This document shows positions 35,741 to 45,243 of a DNA stretch of 64,000 nt, piece by piece. The stretch is from assembly GCA_025210515.1 (NCBI GenBank), contig JAOARM010000042.1, positions 124,001-188,000 of the forward strand, read 5' to 3'. Origin of the DNA: Vallitalea sp. (GTDB lineage: Bacteria > Bacillota > Clostridia > Lachnospirales > Vallitaleaceae). Below the pieces are notes generated by a model. It did no database searches. It saw only the letters and a program-made list of their open reading frames with translations, and was not told the DNA's origin. The position numbers and the translations under genes are program-made. Within the stretch, counting starts at the first letter, position 1; each line of letters begins with the position of its first letter.

Positions 35741-36160
35741 ATGATTGGAATAATTGTTACAGGTCATGGTAATTTTGCAACAGGTGTAAATAGCGCAATT
35801 AAATTAATTGCTGGTGAGCAAAATAATTTTTTATGTATAGATTTTACAGCTCATATGAGTGCAGATGATATAAAAAATGATTTACAAGATGCAATAGAAT
35901 CTTTAAGTCATTGCGATAACATACTTCTACTTGCAGATTTACAAGGAGGTACGCCTTTTAAATGTGCTTTAGAATTATGTGTGAACAATGATAGGTTAGC
36001 ATTAATAGGAGGAATTAATCTACCTCTTATATTAGAGAGCTGCTTTAGTAGAGAGTACGCTGATAACTTCAATGATTTCGTAAATCAAACTGAACTGTCA
36101 GGTAAGAACAGTCTTAATAAATTTGAAATTAGTTATGATGAAGACGATGAAGAAATGTAA
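35741..36160 (+). CDS. PTS mannose-family subunit IIA
   Basis: A 139-residue subunit. The active His is H9 in VTGHGNFATG, and LLADLQGGTPFKCA is the second family motif. The ATG at 35741 is preferred over the in-frame TTG at 35735 because AGGAGA lies 8 nt upstream of it. IIA and IIB are separate polypeptides, as in AgaF/AgaV-type systems. Confidence 0.94.
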   Translation: MIGIIVTGHGNFATGVNSAIKLIAGEQNNFLCIDFTAHMSADDIKNDLQDAIESLSHCDNILLLADLQGGTPFKCALELCVNNDRLALIGGINLPLILESCFSREYADNFNDFVNQTELSGKNSLNKFEISYDEDDEEM

Positions 36161-36214
36161 TAAATAAAGTAAAATATTTAATTTGAATTATGATGCTAAT
36201 GGGAGGCAAATATT

Positions 36215-36478
36215 ATGGAAAAATTTACAGCAGAAGTAAGAAATGAAGTAGGTTTACATGCTAGACCTGCAAGTGTATTAACAAAAACTACATCTAAATT
36301 TAAGTCTGATATAACAATTTCTAAAGACGGAAAAGATTATAATGCAAAGAGTATTATTGGAATTTTAAGTATGGGTGCAAAAAAAGGAGATACAGTTTCA
36401 TTGACTATAGAAGGTAGTGACGAAGAAAAAGCAGCAGAAATATTGAAATCACTATTTGAAGATAATTTCGGAGAGTAG
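36215..36478 (+). CDS. ptsH: HPr phosphocarrier encoded inside the sugar operon
   Basis: An 87-residue HPr with the phosphorylated H15 in GLHARPAS and the regulatory S46 in NAKSIIGIL. The Ser region keeps the usual Firmicute context, so HPr kinase could still act on it. Its place within a sugar-specific operon is unusual. It may be a dedicated paralogue or the genome's only copy, which the window cannot tell. GGGAGGC precedes the ATG. Confidence 0.95.
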   Translation: MEKFTAEVRNEVGLHARPASVLTKTTSKFKSDITISKDGKDYNAKSIIGILSMGAKKGDTVSLTIEGSDEEKAAEILKSLFEDNFGE

Positions 36479-36488
36479 GTGTTTGAAT

Positions 36489-38204
36489 ATGTTACAAGGG
36501 ATACCAGTATCTCCTGGAATAGCAATAGGTAAAGTGCTTATAAAGAAAGAGCAACAAATTCAATTGATTAAAAAGAATAATATTAACGTTACAGAAGAAC
36601 TTGAAAAGTTAACCAATTCTATAGATATTGCTAGAGAACAAATAAATCAATTATACACTTTAACGCTAAATACTATAGGAGAAAAAGAAGCTGAAATATT
36701 TGATGCACATAATATGATATTAGATGATCCAGAATTTTTTGGGCAAATAAGAGAAAAAGTAGCTTCTGAAAATATTAATGTAGAGTGGGCTATAAAAGAG
36801 GTTCTTGATAATTTTGTTATGATATTTGAAAACATGGATAACGAATATATGAGAGAAAGAGCAGCTGATCTTAAAGATGTTTCAAATAGAGTAATAAGGA
36901 TAATTCTAGGTGTTGAATTAAATGATTTTTCAAAACTAGAAGAAGAAGTTATTATTATAGCTAACGATTTAACGCCTTCTGACACAGCTCAAATGGATAA
37001 AGAAAAGGTAATAGGTTTTATAACAGAGATAGGTGGAAGAACTTCTCACACAGCAATTATGGCAAGAACCTTAGGAATTCCAGCTATAGTTGGAGTGGGA
37101 AATATAATTGAATTTGTGGAAAATGGCGATACAATTATGTTTGATGGTGATAATGGAGAGATTATCATTAACCCAGAAGAAGAAGAAATTGAAAAATATA
37201 GAGTTCAAATAAAACAAAATGAAAAAATAAAAACAAAGCTAAGCCAACTTAAAGGTTGCGAAAGTGTATCAGAAGATGGAATCAAAGTTGAATTAGCAGC
37301 TAATATAGGAACACCTGATGATATTGATAGTGTAATAGAATATGATGGAGAAGGTGTGGGACTTTTTAGAAGTGAATTTCTATATATGAATAGAGATAAA
37401 TTGCCAAGTGAAGAAGAGCAATTTAATGCTTATAAAAAAGTAGCCAAGAGAATGAAATCTAAAAATGTTATTGTTAGAACTCTAGATATTGGAGGAGATA
37501 AGGAACTTGAATATCTTTCTCTTGAAAAAGAAACTAATCCTTTCTTAGGCTATAGAGCTATACGATTATGTTTAGGTGAAAAAGAAATATTCAAAACTCA
37601 GTTGAGAGCTCTATTAAGAGCAAGTGCATATGGAAATATAAAAATAATGTTTCCTATGATATCAAGTATTGAGGAACTTAGAGAAGCTAAGGGATTATTA
37701 GAAGAAACTAAGAATGAATTAAGAGATAGTAAAGTACAATTTAATGAAAATATTGAAGTGGGAATAATGATTGAAATACCTGCTGCGGCATTAATTTCAG
37801 ATTTATTAGCAAAAGAAGTAGACTTCTTCAGTATTGGTACAAATGATTTAATTCAATACATGACAGCAGTAGATAGAATGAATCAAAAAATCTCTCATTT
37901 ATATAATCAATATCATCCAGCAGTTCTAAGGCTTATTAATATGGTAATAGATAGTGGACACAAAGAAGGTATTTGGGTAGGAATGTGTGGAGAAGTAGCA
38001 GGAGACCCCAAAATGATACCTATTTTACTTGGTATGGGATTGGATGAGTTTAGTATGAGCCCAATTTCAATATTAAAAGCAAGATGGATTATTAACCATA
38101 CGTCTCAAAAAGTAATGAAAGAGATATTAAAAGAAGTATTAATGATGTCAACGGGGAAAGAAGTAGAAGAATTTATTGACGAAAATATTAAAATAGAATA
38201 CTAA
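36489..38204 (+). CDS. ptsI: PTS Enzyme I (phosphoenolpyruvate-protein phosphotransferase)
   Basis: A 571-residue enzyme that starts the phosphate relay from phosphoenolpyruvate. The phosphorylated His is H187 in GGRTSHTAIMA. The PEP-binding barrel has the GVGLFRSEFLYM, FSIGTNDLIQY and GMCGEVAGDP motifs. The length is normal for Enzyme I. The ATG at 36489 is 10 bp after the HPr stop; an in-frame ATG at 36456 would overlap HPr and lacks a ribosome site. Confidence 0.95.
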   Translation: MLQGIPVSPGIAIGKVLIKKEQQIQLIKKNNINVTEELEKLTNSIDIAREQINQLYTLTLNTIGEKEAEIFDAHNMILDDPEFFGQIREKVASENINVEWAIKEVLDNFVMIFENMDNEYMRERAADLKDVSNRVIRIILGVELNDFSKLEEEVIIIANDLTPSDTAQMDKEKVIGFITEIGGRTSHTAIMARTLGIPAIVGVGNIIEFVENGDTIMFDGDNGEIIINPEEEEIEKYRVQIKQNEKIKTKLSQLKGCESVSEDGIKVELAANIGTPDDIDSVIEYDGEGVGLFRSEFLYMNRDKLPSEEEQFNAYKKVAKRMKSKNVIVRTLDIGGDKELEYLSLEKETNPFLGYRAIRLCLGEKEIFKTQLRALLRASAYGNIKIMFPMISSIEELREAKGLLEETKNELRDSKVQFNENIEVGIMIEIPAAALISDLLAKEVDFFSIGTNDLIQYMTAVDRMNQKISHLYNQYHPAVLRLINMVIDSGHKEGIWVGMCGEVAGDPKMIPILLGMGLDEFSMSPISILKARWIINHTSQKVMKEILKEVLMMSTGKEVEEFIDENIKIEY

Positions 38205-38301
38205 TATTAAAATGGAAAACTATTTTTAGATATAAAGATTTATTAAATTTAATTAAATGAATTTGAGTTATAGATAAGTTTAAACGAGGAAGGAGTATAT
38301 T

Positions 38302-40188
38302 ATGAAGGAGCATATTACAAACACACAGTATGGAAAATTTACTGTTAATATCTGTGATGAATTTGTAGTAAATGATGAGTTAGAATGGGAACTGAAATTT
38401 ACTGCAACACAAATTATTGAAAAAAATGCAAGTATTAAAATTATAGTTCCAGCATATCAACATCAACGAAGTGAAGAATACTTACAGACATACGATTATT
38501 GGAAACCTAATTATATTTATGCTGTTGGTCATGAAGATTACATAAAAGTAGATGTGAAAATTGAAAAAGTACCTACAGCCTTTAGTCATATACAAAGATG
38601 GGTTGACAGTAGCAGAATTGCTATTATAACATTTGAAAATGGTCTGAAACAAGGAGAAGGAGTATCTGTACGATTTGGTGGTATTGATAGACCTTGGTTA
38701 GAAGGTGAATGCGCACCATCAAGAGTATCACAATTTTCATTTAGAACAGAGGGTTCTTATCTAGAATATGAAGTATATTTTGATAGTGAAGGAGAGGGCG
38801 ATTATCAAGAAGTAGCTGCTTTCCCAAAAGTGAAAATTGTTCCAGATAAACCAGAAAGAATCGTTTTAACAGCGCCATCTATTATTAAAACTAATGAAGA
38901 ATTTAAAATTAAGCTTAATATAGTAGATAGGTTTAATAATCCAATATTTGATTATAATACAGATTCAATTAGATTATGTATATGTAACTTAAAGACTAAG
39001 GAAAATGTTATTGTTGAAAAAGATGATAATTGTTTTAGCGCTAGTATAGAAACAGAAGGTTTTTATGAAATAAAAGCAATAGATGTTGATTTACATGTTG
39101 ATAAAGCGGTTTTCATATGTAATAATTCTACAGGAAATTTATATTGGGGTGATACACATATACACTCTAATCTGACAGCTAACATAAGAGATAATGATTG
39201 CGGAGCTTCTCCAAGAGAAGGATATCTATATGCTAAAGAAGTTTCTCGTCTTGATTACATATGTATTTCTGAACAGACATTTATGTTTAATGATGATAGA
39301 AGTGTTAATATAGATAAACATACTTGGGATAAAATAGGTGTTGAAGCAGATAAGTATTATGAGAAAGATGAACTAGTTACATTCCCAGGAGTTGAGCTTC
39401 ATAGTAAGAGAGGAGATACTATCGTTCTATTTAGAGATTCTCTTACTAATTATCCGTATCCATCAGAAGATATTGTAGAGGTTAAAGATATATGGAGTCT
39501 ATATGAAGATAAGGAATTAATCACAATACCTCATTTACATCGTTATTGTAATGGTAGACCAAGTAAAGATCAACAAGAAAAAAAATATTCTGGATTTAAT
39601 TATGAAAACTGGAAAGAAAATAATGATAAAGAAGTATTATGTGAAATATATTCAAGTCAATGGGGTAGATTTGAAAATCAAAACCATCCAATGATTTTAA
39701 AAGCAAGAGCTAATGTAAAAGGAAATACAGTAGTAGAGTTTTTGAACAAAGGAAAGCGATGGGGTACTACTGCTAATAGTGATGGACATGATGGAAATCC
39801 AGGTTATGGTGGTGTTACAGGTGTTTTCGCTACTGGAAAAACAAGAGAAGAAATTTTCTCAGGATTAAAAGAACGTAAAACTATAGCATCTACACATCCA
39901 AGATTAGCTATCATATTTGATGTTAATGGATATGCTATGGGTGATATTATAAAAGATAATACTGATACTAGAACTATAAATGTAAAAGTAGTTGCACCTA
40001 ACAATATTAAAAAGCTAGAAATAATCAAAAATGGAGAAATATATGTTAGTCATACTTGTACAGGTAATTATATAGATAAATCTTTCTTAGATAAAGAAAG
40101 CCTAGATAATGAAGCTTATTACTATGTACGAGTATTATTAGAAAATGGTCACATTGGTTGGACTAGTCCAATTTGGTTCACTGTGTAA
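38302..40188 (+). CDS. DUF3604-like (PHP-fold) metallohydrolase
   Basis: A 628-residue protein. Residues 1-275 are beta-rich, sandwich-like and lack an obvious family. Residues 280-560 look like a PHP/DUF3604 metal-dependent domain: LYWGDTHIHSNLT (DxHxH), FPGVELHSKRGD, ITIPHLHRYCNG and GTTANSDGHDGNPG supply the His/Asp/Glu metal ligands. A beta domain closes the protein. No signal peptide. It follows ptsI by 97 bp with its own AGGAAGGAG site and no terminator between, so it is probably the last gene of the PTS operon. A phosphatase or hydrolase role on the imported sugar is inference. Confidence 0.75.
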   Translation: MKEHITNTQYGKFTVNICDEFVVNDELEWELKFTATQIIEKNASIKIIVPAYQHQRSEEYLQTYDYWKPNYIYAVGHEDYIKVDVKIEKVPTAFSHIQRWVDSSRIAIITFENGLKQGEGVSVRFGGIDRPWLEGECAPSRVSQFSFRTEGSYLEYEVYFDSEGEGDYQEVAAFPKVKIVPDKPERIVLTAPSIIKTNEEFKIKLNIVDRFNNPIFDYNTDSIRLCICNLKTKENVIVEKDDNCFSASIETEGFYEIKAIDVDLHVDKAVFICNNSTGNLYWGDTHIHSNLTANIRDNDCGASPREGYLYAKEVSRLDYICISEQTFMFNDDRSVNIDKHTWDKIGVEADKYYEKDELVTFPGVELHSKRGDTIVLFRDSLTNYPYPSEDIVEVKDIWSLYEDKELITIPHLHRYCNGRPSKDQQEKKYSGFNYENWKENNDKEVLCEIYSSQWGRFENQNHPMILKARANVKGNTVVEFLNKGKRWGTTANSDGHDGNPGYGGVTGVFATGKTREEIFSGLKERKTIASTHPRLAIIFDVNGYAMGDIIKDNTDTRTINVKVVAPNNIKKLEIIKNGEIYVSHTCTGNYIDKSFLDKESLDNEAYYYVRVLLENGHIGWTSPIWFTV

Positions 40189-40208
40189 TACATAAGGTTA
40201 TATAATTT

Positions 40209-40254
40209 GCTGTCTTATAATAATGTTAATGTTTATTATAAGACAGCTTTTTTT
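40209..40254 (+). terminator. Terminator of the PTS/sulfatase operon
   Basis: GCTGTCTTATAATAA (40209-40223) pairs perfectly with 40233-40247 around a 9-nt loop and is followed by seven T. It is the uninterrupted version of the hairpin that elsewhere carries the family-2 palindrome in its loop. Confidence 0.9.
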
Positions 40255-40310
40255 GGTCTAGAGTTAAGGTGAAAATGTACAGATTGACGTGTATATATAG
40301 TAATATATTA

Positions 40311-40339
40311 TTGAAGTGATATTATGGCTATGTTATACT
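40311..40339 (+). promoter_or_regulatory. Promoter of selD
   Basis: TTGAAG (40311-40316) and TATACT (40334-40339) are 17 bp apart, about 58 bp before the selD start. A second candidate, TTGACG (40284) with TATTAT (40306), lies just upstream. Confidence 0.55.
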
Positions 40340-40396
40340 TGTAGCTGTAATTAGTTAAACAGTAATATTTTGTTTTACTTAGGAGGTGGACAACCA

Positions 40397-41458
40397 ATGT
40401 CAGATAAAGATAGAATTCGTTTAACTCATATGTCCTCAAAAGCTGGCTGAGCTAGTAAATTAAGTCCTCAGGACTTGGCACAAGTTTTGTGTCAATTGAA
40501 AAATAAAGAAAGTAAATTAGATCCTAATTTAATTGTAGGATTAGATACGTCAGATGATGCTGGGGTATATAAAATAAGAGAAGATTATGCACTTATTCAA
40601 ACATTAGATTTTTTCACACCTATTGTAGATGATCCATATATGTTTGGACAAATAGCAGCAACTAATTCACTAAGTGATGTATATGCAATGGGAGGAACAC
40701 CTCTTACTGCAATGAACATAGCTTGTTTTGCTACATGTTTAGAACCAAAAGTATTAGCAGAGATTCTAAGAGGTGGAGCAGAGAAAATAGTGGAATCTGG
40801 AGCCGTTCTAGTTGGTGGGCATACTGTAACAGATAATGAAGTTAAATATGGTTTGTCAGTTACTGGATATGTGCATCCAGATAAAGTACTTACTAATTCA
40901 GGAGCTAAAGTATCTGATGTATTAGTACTTACGAAGCCTATTGGAACTGGAATACTAACGACTGCACTTAAGAAAGATTTAATATGTGAAGATGAACTTA
41001 ATCAAGCTGTAATAAGCATGAGTACACTAAATAAAGGTGCAGGTATTGCTATGGATGAAGTAGGAGTAAATGCGTGTACAGATATCACAGGTTTTGGAAT
41101 TATAGGGCATATATATGAATTAGCAAGTGGTAGTAACGTAAAGGTACAATTAGACTCATCTAAAATACCATTATTTGATAAAACAATAGATTTAATTAAT
41201 CAAAATGCTGTGCCAGGTGGTGCTAGATCTAATGAGAAGCATTTTGAAAAATGGGTTGAAGTAAGAGATAATGTATCAGAAAGTTTATTAACTGCTTTAT
41301 ATGATCCTCAGACTTCGGGAGGATTATTAATATCTGTTTCAGAAGATAAGGCTGATTATTTAATAGATGAGTTATTAAAACAAAATTGTATATGTGCTAG
41401 TGTTATTGGTAAAGTAGTTGGGAAGAATGATGATAATACGTATATAGAAGTGTTATAA
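40397..41458 (+). CDS. selD: Selenide, water dikinase SelD (selenoprotein, Sec at residue 18)
   Basis: A 353-residue enzyme that makes selenophosphate from selenide and ATP. The ATG at 40397 follows AGGAGGTGGACAACCA. Codon 18 is an in-frame TGA (40448-40450) in the context KAG-Sec-ASKLSP, exactly where other SelD proteins have the catalytic Cys or Sec. The frame then stays open to the stop. A naive call would start at the TTG at 40475 and lose the catalytic residue. Later motifs GLDTSDDAGVY, FTPIVDDPYMFGQIAATNSLSDVYAMGG and DPQTSGGLL fit SelD. Its synthesis needs its own product, a feedback loop known for other SelD selenoproteins. Confidence 0.94.
40448..40476 (+). promoter_or_regulatory. 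Sec codon and putative bacterial SECIS hairpin in selD
   Basis: The TGA at 40448-40450 is followed 11 nt later by a perfect 6-bp hairpin, AAGTCC (40462-40467), loop TCA, GGACTT (40471-40476). Bacterial SECIS elements lie directly downstream of the UGA and are bound by the winged-helix end of SelB, encoded nearby. Confidence 0.6.
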
Positions 41459-41827
41459 TAGAGGGAGGGTATCCCTCTTTTTCTTATCTTATATAGGAAA
41501 GTTTTATAATATAGCATATGAATAGGACTATTATTATATGGGTCAAGGTGATTTCTTAATGACTGAATTTTCTACAGAGATGTGGCGTAGCTAGTTTTCT
41601 TGTAGGTTAAACATCTTTTTATAAAATAAATGGTAGTTTCCGCTCCGAATGTATAGGGTAATATTCCGTCAGCTAGTTAATCGTCCTGATTAAAATAGCT
41701 GACCTCGACGTCCTGTCTCGTGCTACATATTACCCTATACATTCTCCGCTAGGCTTGTGTGTATTTTGGTATACTGTGGATAGTTATGAAATGTTATTTT
41801 ACTAATAGATATAGGGAGGAGGTTATT
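41459..41827. other. 369-bp selD-selA intergenic region
   Basis: This break holds the second copy of the 118-bp repeat (41638-41755). A flank at about 41579-41600 (GTGGCGTAGCTAGTTTTC) recalls the flank of copy 1 near 2604. A GGGAGGGTATCCCTC hairpin with T-run directly after selD (about 41461-41481) may be its terminator. No gene is seen. Confidence 0.5.
41638..41755. repeat. 118-bp structured intergenic repeat, copy 2 (inverted)
   Basis: The reverse complement of 2664-2781, the same length with two substitutions (one next to each outer arm). The outer 18-bp inverted repeat and inner GTCAGCTA/TAGCTGAC hairpin are both preserved. It sits 73 bp upstream of the selA start. Confidence 0.85.
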
Positions 41828-43237
41828 ATGAATAATATGTTGAGGAATATTCCTTCTATTAATGAGTTTTTTGATGATGAGAGGATTAATGAATTAGTTA
41901 ATATTATAGGAAGAAAAGTTACAAAAGATATTGTTGTAAGTTGTACAAGTCAGTATAGAGATAACATGATTATAGAAAATTATAGAGATATGGATATTAG
42001 TAAAGAAGATATTAAAGAAGTAATTATTGATAATATAATAATAAGAAGTAAGCTTAATGAAAGAAAAAGAATTCATAAAGTAATTAATGGTACTGGTGTT
42101 GTATTGCATACTAATATGGGAAGAGCACCTTTACCTAAAATAGCTTTAGATGAAATAGTAAATATAGCTGATGGTTATTGTAATCTTGAATATGATTTAA
42201 TCACTGGTAAAAGAGGTTCAAGATATGAAAGTATTGAAGATTTACTTGTTAAATTAACGGGTGCAGAAAGTGCTATAGTAGTTAATAATAACGCGGCAGC
42301 TGTGTTTTTGTGTCTCAATACATTGGCTTATAATAAAGAGGTTGTTATTTCCAGATCAGAACAAGTTGAAATTGGCGGGAGTTTTCGTGTTCCAGAAATA
42401 ATTGAAAGAAGTAACGCTAAGATGGTTGAAGTAGGAACTACTAATAAAACTTATGTTAGAGATTATGAAAATGCTATTACTCAAGATACGAAAGTGTTGT
42501 TAAAAGTTCATAAAAGCAATTATAAAATAGAAGGATTTACATGTGAAGTTCAAGGTGAAGAGTTAGTTGAATTAGCAAGAGAAAATAAGATTATTACTAT
42601 GGAAGATTTGGGAAGTGGAGTATTAGTTGATTTGGAAGAGTTTTCATTGCCATATGAACCTACAGTGATGGATTTAGTTAAGAAAGATATTGATATAATA
42701 ACTTTTAGTGGTGATAAACTGTTAGGTGGGCCGCAAGCAGGAATAATTGTTGGAAAAAAAGAGTTAATAGATAAAATCAAAAAAAATCCTCTTACTAGAA
42801 TGGTAAGAATTGATAAATTATCATTAATTGCTCTTCAAGAAGTATTAAATATATATTTAACTAATGATAATATAACTAATAATATTCCAATATTAAACAT
42901 GTTAACAAAAGATAAAGAGAGTCTTTTAAGCGAGGCAAATGTACTTAGAAAATCACTGATAGATACATTTAATGATAATCTTCACGTTAAAATTATAGAT
43001 GAAGAAGATACAACGGGTGGTGGATCATTACCGGGTGTAATTATTAAAGGTGTATCACTATCAATTACAAGCAAAGAACTAAGCCCACAAATAATGCAAA
43101 AAAGATTAAGAGAATATAAAACGCCTATTATATGTAAAGTGAAAGATAATGAAATCATTATTAGTATGAGAACTATTAATAAAAAAGAGTATAATGATAT
43201 AATTGATGGGTTTTACTATGTTTTAGGAAAGGAGTGA
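41828..43237 (+). CDS. selA: L-seryl-tRNA(Sec) selenium transferase SelA
   Basis: A 469-residue PLP enzyme that converts seryl-tRNA(Sec) to selenocysteyl-tRNA(Sec). PLP binds K297 in ITFSGDKLLGGPQAG. Other family motifs are INGTGVVLHTNMGRAPL, NNNAAAVFL and EIGGSFRVPE. The ATG at 41828 follows GGGAGGAGGTTATT. The reading frame extends back to 41759, but that stretch reaches the repeat and lacks a ribosome site. It is followed after 7 bp by selB. Confidence 0.97.
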   Translation: MNNMLRNIPSINEFFDDERINELVNIIGRKVTKDIVVSCTSQYRDNMIIENYRDMDISKEDIKEVIIDNIIIRSKLNERKRIHKVINGTGVVLHTNMGRAPLPKIALDEIVNIADGYCNLEYDLITGKRGSRYESIEDLLVKLTGAESAIVVNNNAAAVFLCLNTLAYNKEVVISRSEQVEIGGSFRVPEIIERSNAKMVEVGTTNKTYVRDYENAITQDTKVLLKVHKSNYKIEGFTCEVQGEELVELARENKIITMEDLGSGVLVDLEEFSLPYEPTVMDLVKKDIDIITFSGDKLLGGPQAGIIVGKKELIDKIKKNPLTRMVRIDKLSLIALQEVLNIYLTNDNITNNIPILNMLTKDKESLLSEANVLRKSLIDTFNDNLHVKIIDEEDTTGGGSLPGVIIKGVSLSITSKELSPQIMQKRLREYKTPIICKVKDNEIIISMRTINKKEYNDIIDGFYYVLGKE

Positions 43238-43244
43238 AGTAACA

Positions 43245-45134
43245 TTGGAACATCTTGTCATTGGAACAGCAGGGCATGTTGATCATGGAAAAACTGAGCT
43301 TGTAAAGGCACTTACAGGATATGATACAGATAGATTAGAAGAAGAAAAAAGAAGAGGAGTAACAATTGAACTTGGATTTGCTCCTTATAAAATAGATGAT
43401 ACAGTTATCTCAATTGTTGATGTTCCTGGACATGAAAGATTTATTAAGACAATGGTTTCTGGTGCTAGTGGTATGGATATGGCTCTTATAGTTATTTCTT
43501 CTGATGAAGGTATTATGCCTCAAACTATTGAACATATTAATATAATTTCAATGTTAAATATAACTTCTGCTATTGTGGTGCTTACGAAGATTGATTTAGT
43601 TAGCAAAGAACATATAGAACAATTAAAAAACACTATTAATGATTTTCTAAAAGACACTATATATAGTAACGCTCCAATATGTGAAGTATCATCAAAGTTA
43701 AATACAGGCATTGATAATCTTAATAATAATATAACCCAACAAGCAAAACATATTATGAAGAAAAGAAATAAACAGGTTTTTAGAATGTCAGTAGATAGAG
43801 TTTTTACTATGAAAGGGCATGGAACTATAGTAACTGGAACAATATCTGGAGGGAAAATTAACAAAGATGATATAGTTGAAATATTACCAAGTAAAATTAC
43901 TTCCAAGGTAAGAAATATTCAAGTTCATGGAGCAGATAGAGATGAAGCTTATACAGGACAAAGATGTGCTATTAACTTAGCAAAAGTTTCAAAATCTGAG
44001 GTTATAAGAGGACATGTTCTCACTAAGCCTAATACTGTAGATAGTACAACAATGATTGATGCCATTATACATAATGTTACAGAAGATAATATTAAATATA
44101 ATCAAAAAGTAAAAGTTAATATAGGAACTACAGAAGTAATAGGAAAATTAAGTATTGTTGGGAAAAAGCCAATTAAAGAAAAAGAAAGTGGATATGCAAG
44201 AATTAGACTAGAAAGACCTATAGTGACAATTAGAGGAGATAGATTTATTATTAGATCAATGACACCAGTAATTACTATTGGTGGAGGAAAAGTATTAGCA
44301 CATAAAACTTTTAGTAATAAAATAGTTAATAAAAATACAAACAACTATTATCAATTGTTGGATAAAAACAATATAAAAGGTATTATACAGTTCATACTAC
44401 AACAACAGCATAATATCATTGATATAGATACTATATATGAGTTTACATATGAGAACAAACAACATATTGAAGATATGTTAAATGAACTTGTTAATGAAAA
44501 TAATATTATCAAATTAAATTCTAATGAGTATGTTAGTACAAAGACATATAAAATGTATAAACAAAGAATAATTATAGCATTTGATCATTACTATAGACAA
44601 AATAAGTATAATATATATATGAGCAAAGAACAATTGAGAAGCAAACACTTTGATAAAATAGATATTAAAGCATATGATACATTAATAGGTAAACTTATAA
44701 AAGATAAGTTTATTAATGTTATAGATGATAATGTAGTTATTGATGAAATAAATAGAAAGAAGCATATTAATAAATATAAAGAAGTAAAGAATGTAGAACA
44801 GTTAATTATTAAATCAGGGCTAAAGGGATATAACCTATCTGCTGAGGAACATAAATTAAGCAATTATAAGGTGGAAGATGTAATTAAATATTTAATTATT
44901 ATCAATAAAGTTGTTAGAGTGGATGATACATTGTATATTCATATAACTAGTTATAATCATTTAATCTCTATAATAAAGACATTATGTAAAAATAATACTA
45001 AAATCACTGTACAACAGGTTAGAGATAAGTTAGGAATAGGCAGAAAATATACTATTATTCTATTAGAATACTTAGATAAACAAGGTATAACAAAAAGAAT
45101 AGATAACTATAGAGTTTTCCTTGATAATAATTAA
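43245..45134 (+). CDS. selB: Selenocysteine-specific elongation factor SelB
   Basis: A 629-residue GTPase that delivers Sec-tRNA to UGA codons marked by SECIS. It has G1 GHVDHGKT (10-17), G3 DVPGH (59-63) and G4 TKID (114-117), then EF-Tu-like domains 2 and 3. The last 250 or so residues hold the winged-helix repeats that bind SECIS RNA. The start is a TTG at 43245 with GGAAAGGAGTGAAGTAACA upstream, giving the expected EHLVIGTAGHVDHGKT N terminus. Confidence 0.96.
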   Translation: MEHLVIGTAGHVDHGKTELVKALTGYDTDRLEEEKRRGVTIELGFAPYKIDDTVISIVDVPGHERFIKTMVSGASGMDMALIVISSDEGIMPQTIEHINIISMLNITSAIVVLTKIDLVSKEHIEQLKNTINDFLKDTIYSNAPICEVSSKLNTGIDNLNNNITQQAKHIMKKRNKQVFRMSVDRVFTMKGHGTIVTGTISGGKINKDDIVEILPSKITSKVRNIQVHGADRDEAYTGQRCAINLAKVSKSEVIRGHVLTKPNTVDSTTMIDAIIHNVTEDNIKYNQKVKVNIGTTEVIGKLSIVGKKPIKEKESGYARIRLERPIVTIRGDRFIIRSMTPVITIGGGKVLAHKTFSNKIVNKNTNNYYQLLDKNNIKGIIQFILQQQHNIIDIDTIYEFTYENKQHIEDMLNELVNENNIIKLNSNEYVSTKTYKMYKQRIIIAFDHYYRQNKYNIYMSKEQLRSKHFDKIDIKAYDTLIGKLIKDKFINVIDDNVVIDEINRKKHINKYKEVKNVEQLIIKSGLKGYNLSAEEHKLSNYKVEDVIKYLIIINKVVRVDDTLYIHITSYNHLISIIKTLCKNNTKITVQQVRDKLGIGRKYTIILLEYLDKQGITKRIDNYRVFLDNN

Positions 45135-45174
45135 TAATAAAAATAGCTATATTTTTAAAAGGGTGTTTAATGAT

Positions 45175-45210
45175 ATCATATTGAAGTAAAAAGCTTGAAT
45201 ATGATATAAT
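45175..45210 (+). promoter_or_regulatory. Promoter overlapped by an inverted repeat before the DsrE/YedF-like gene
   Basis: TTGAAG (45181-45186) and TATAAT (45205-45210) are 18 bp apart. ATCATATT (45175-45182) and AATATGAT (45198-45205) form an inverted repeat that overlaps both hexamers, a plausible operator. Confidence 0.55.
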
Positions 45211-45243
45211 TTTACATAGAATAATAAGATAGGAGATGTAATA

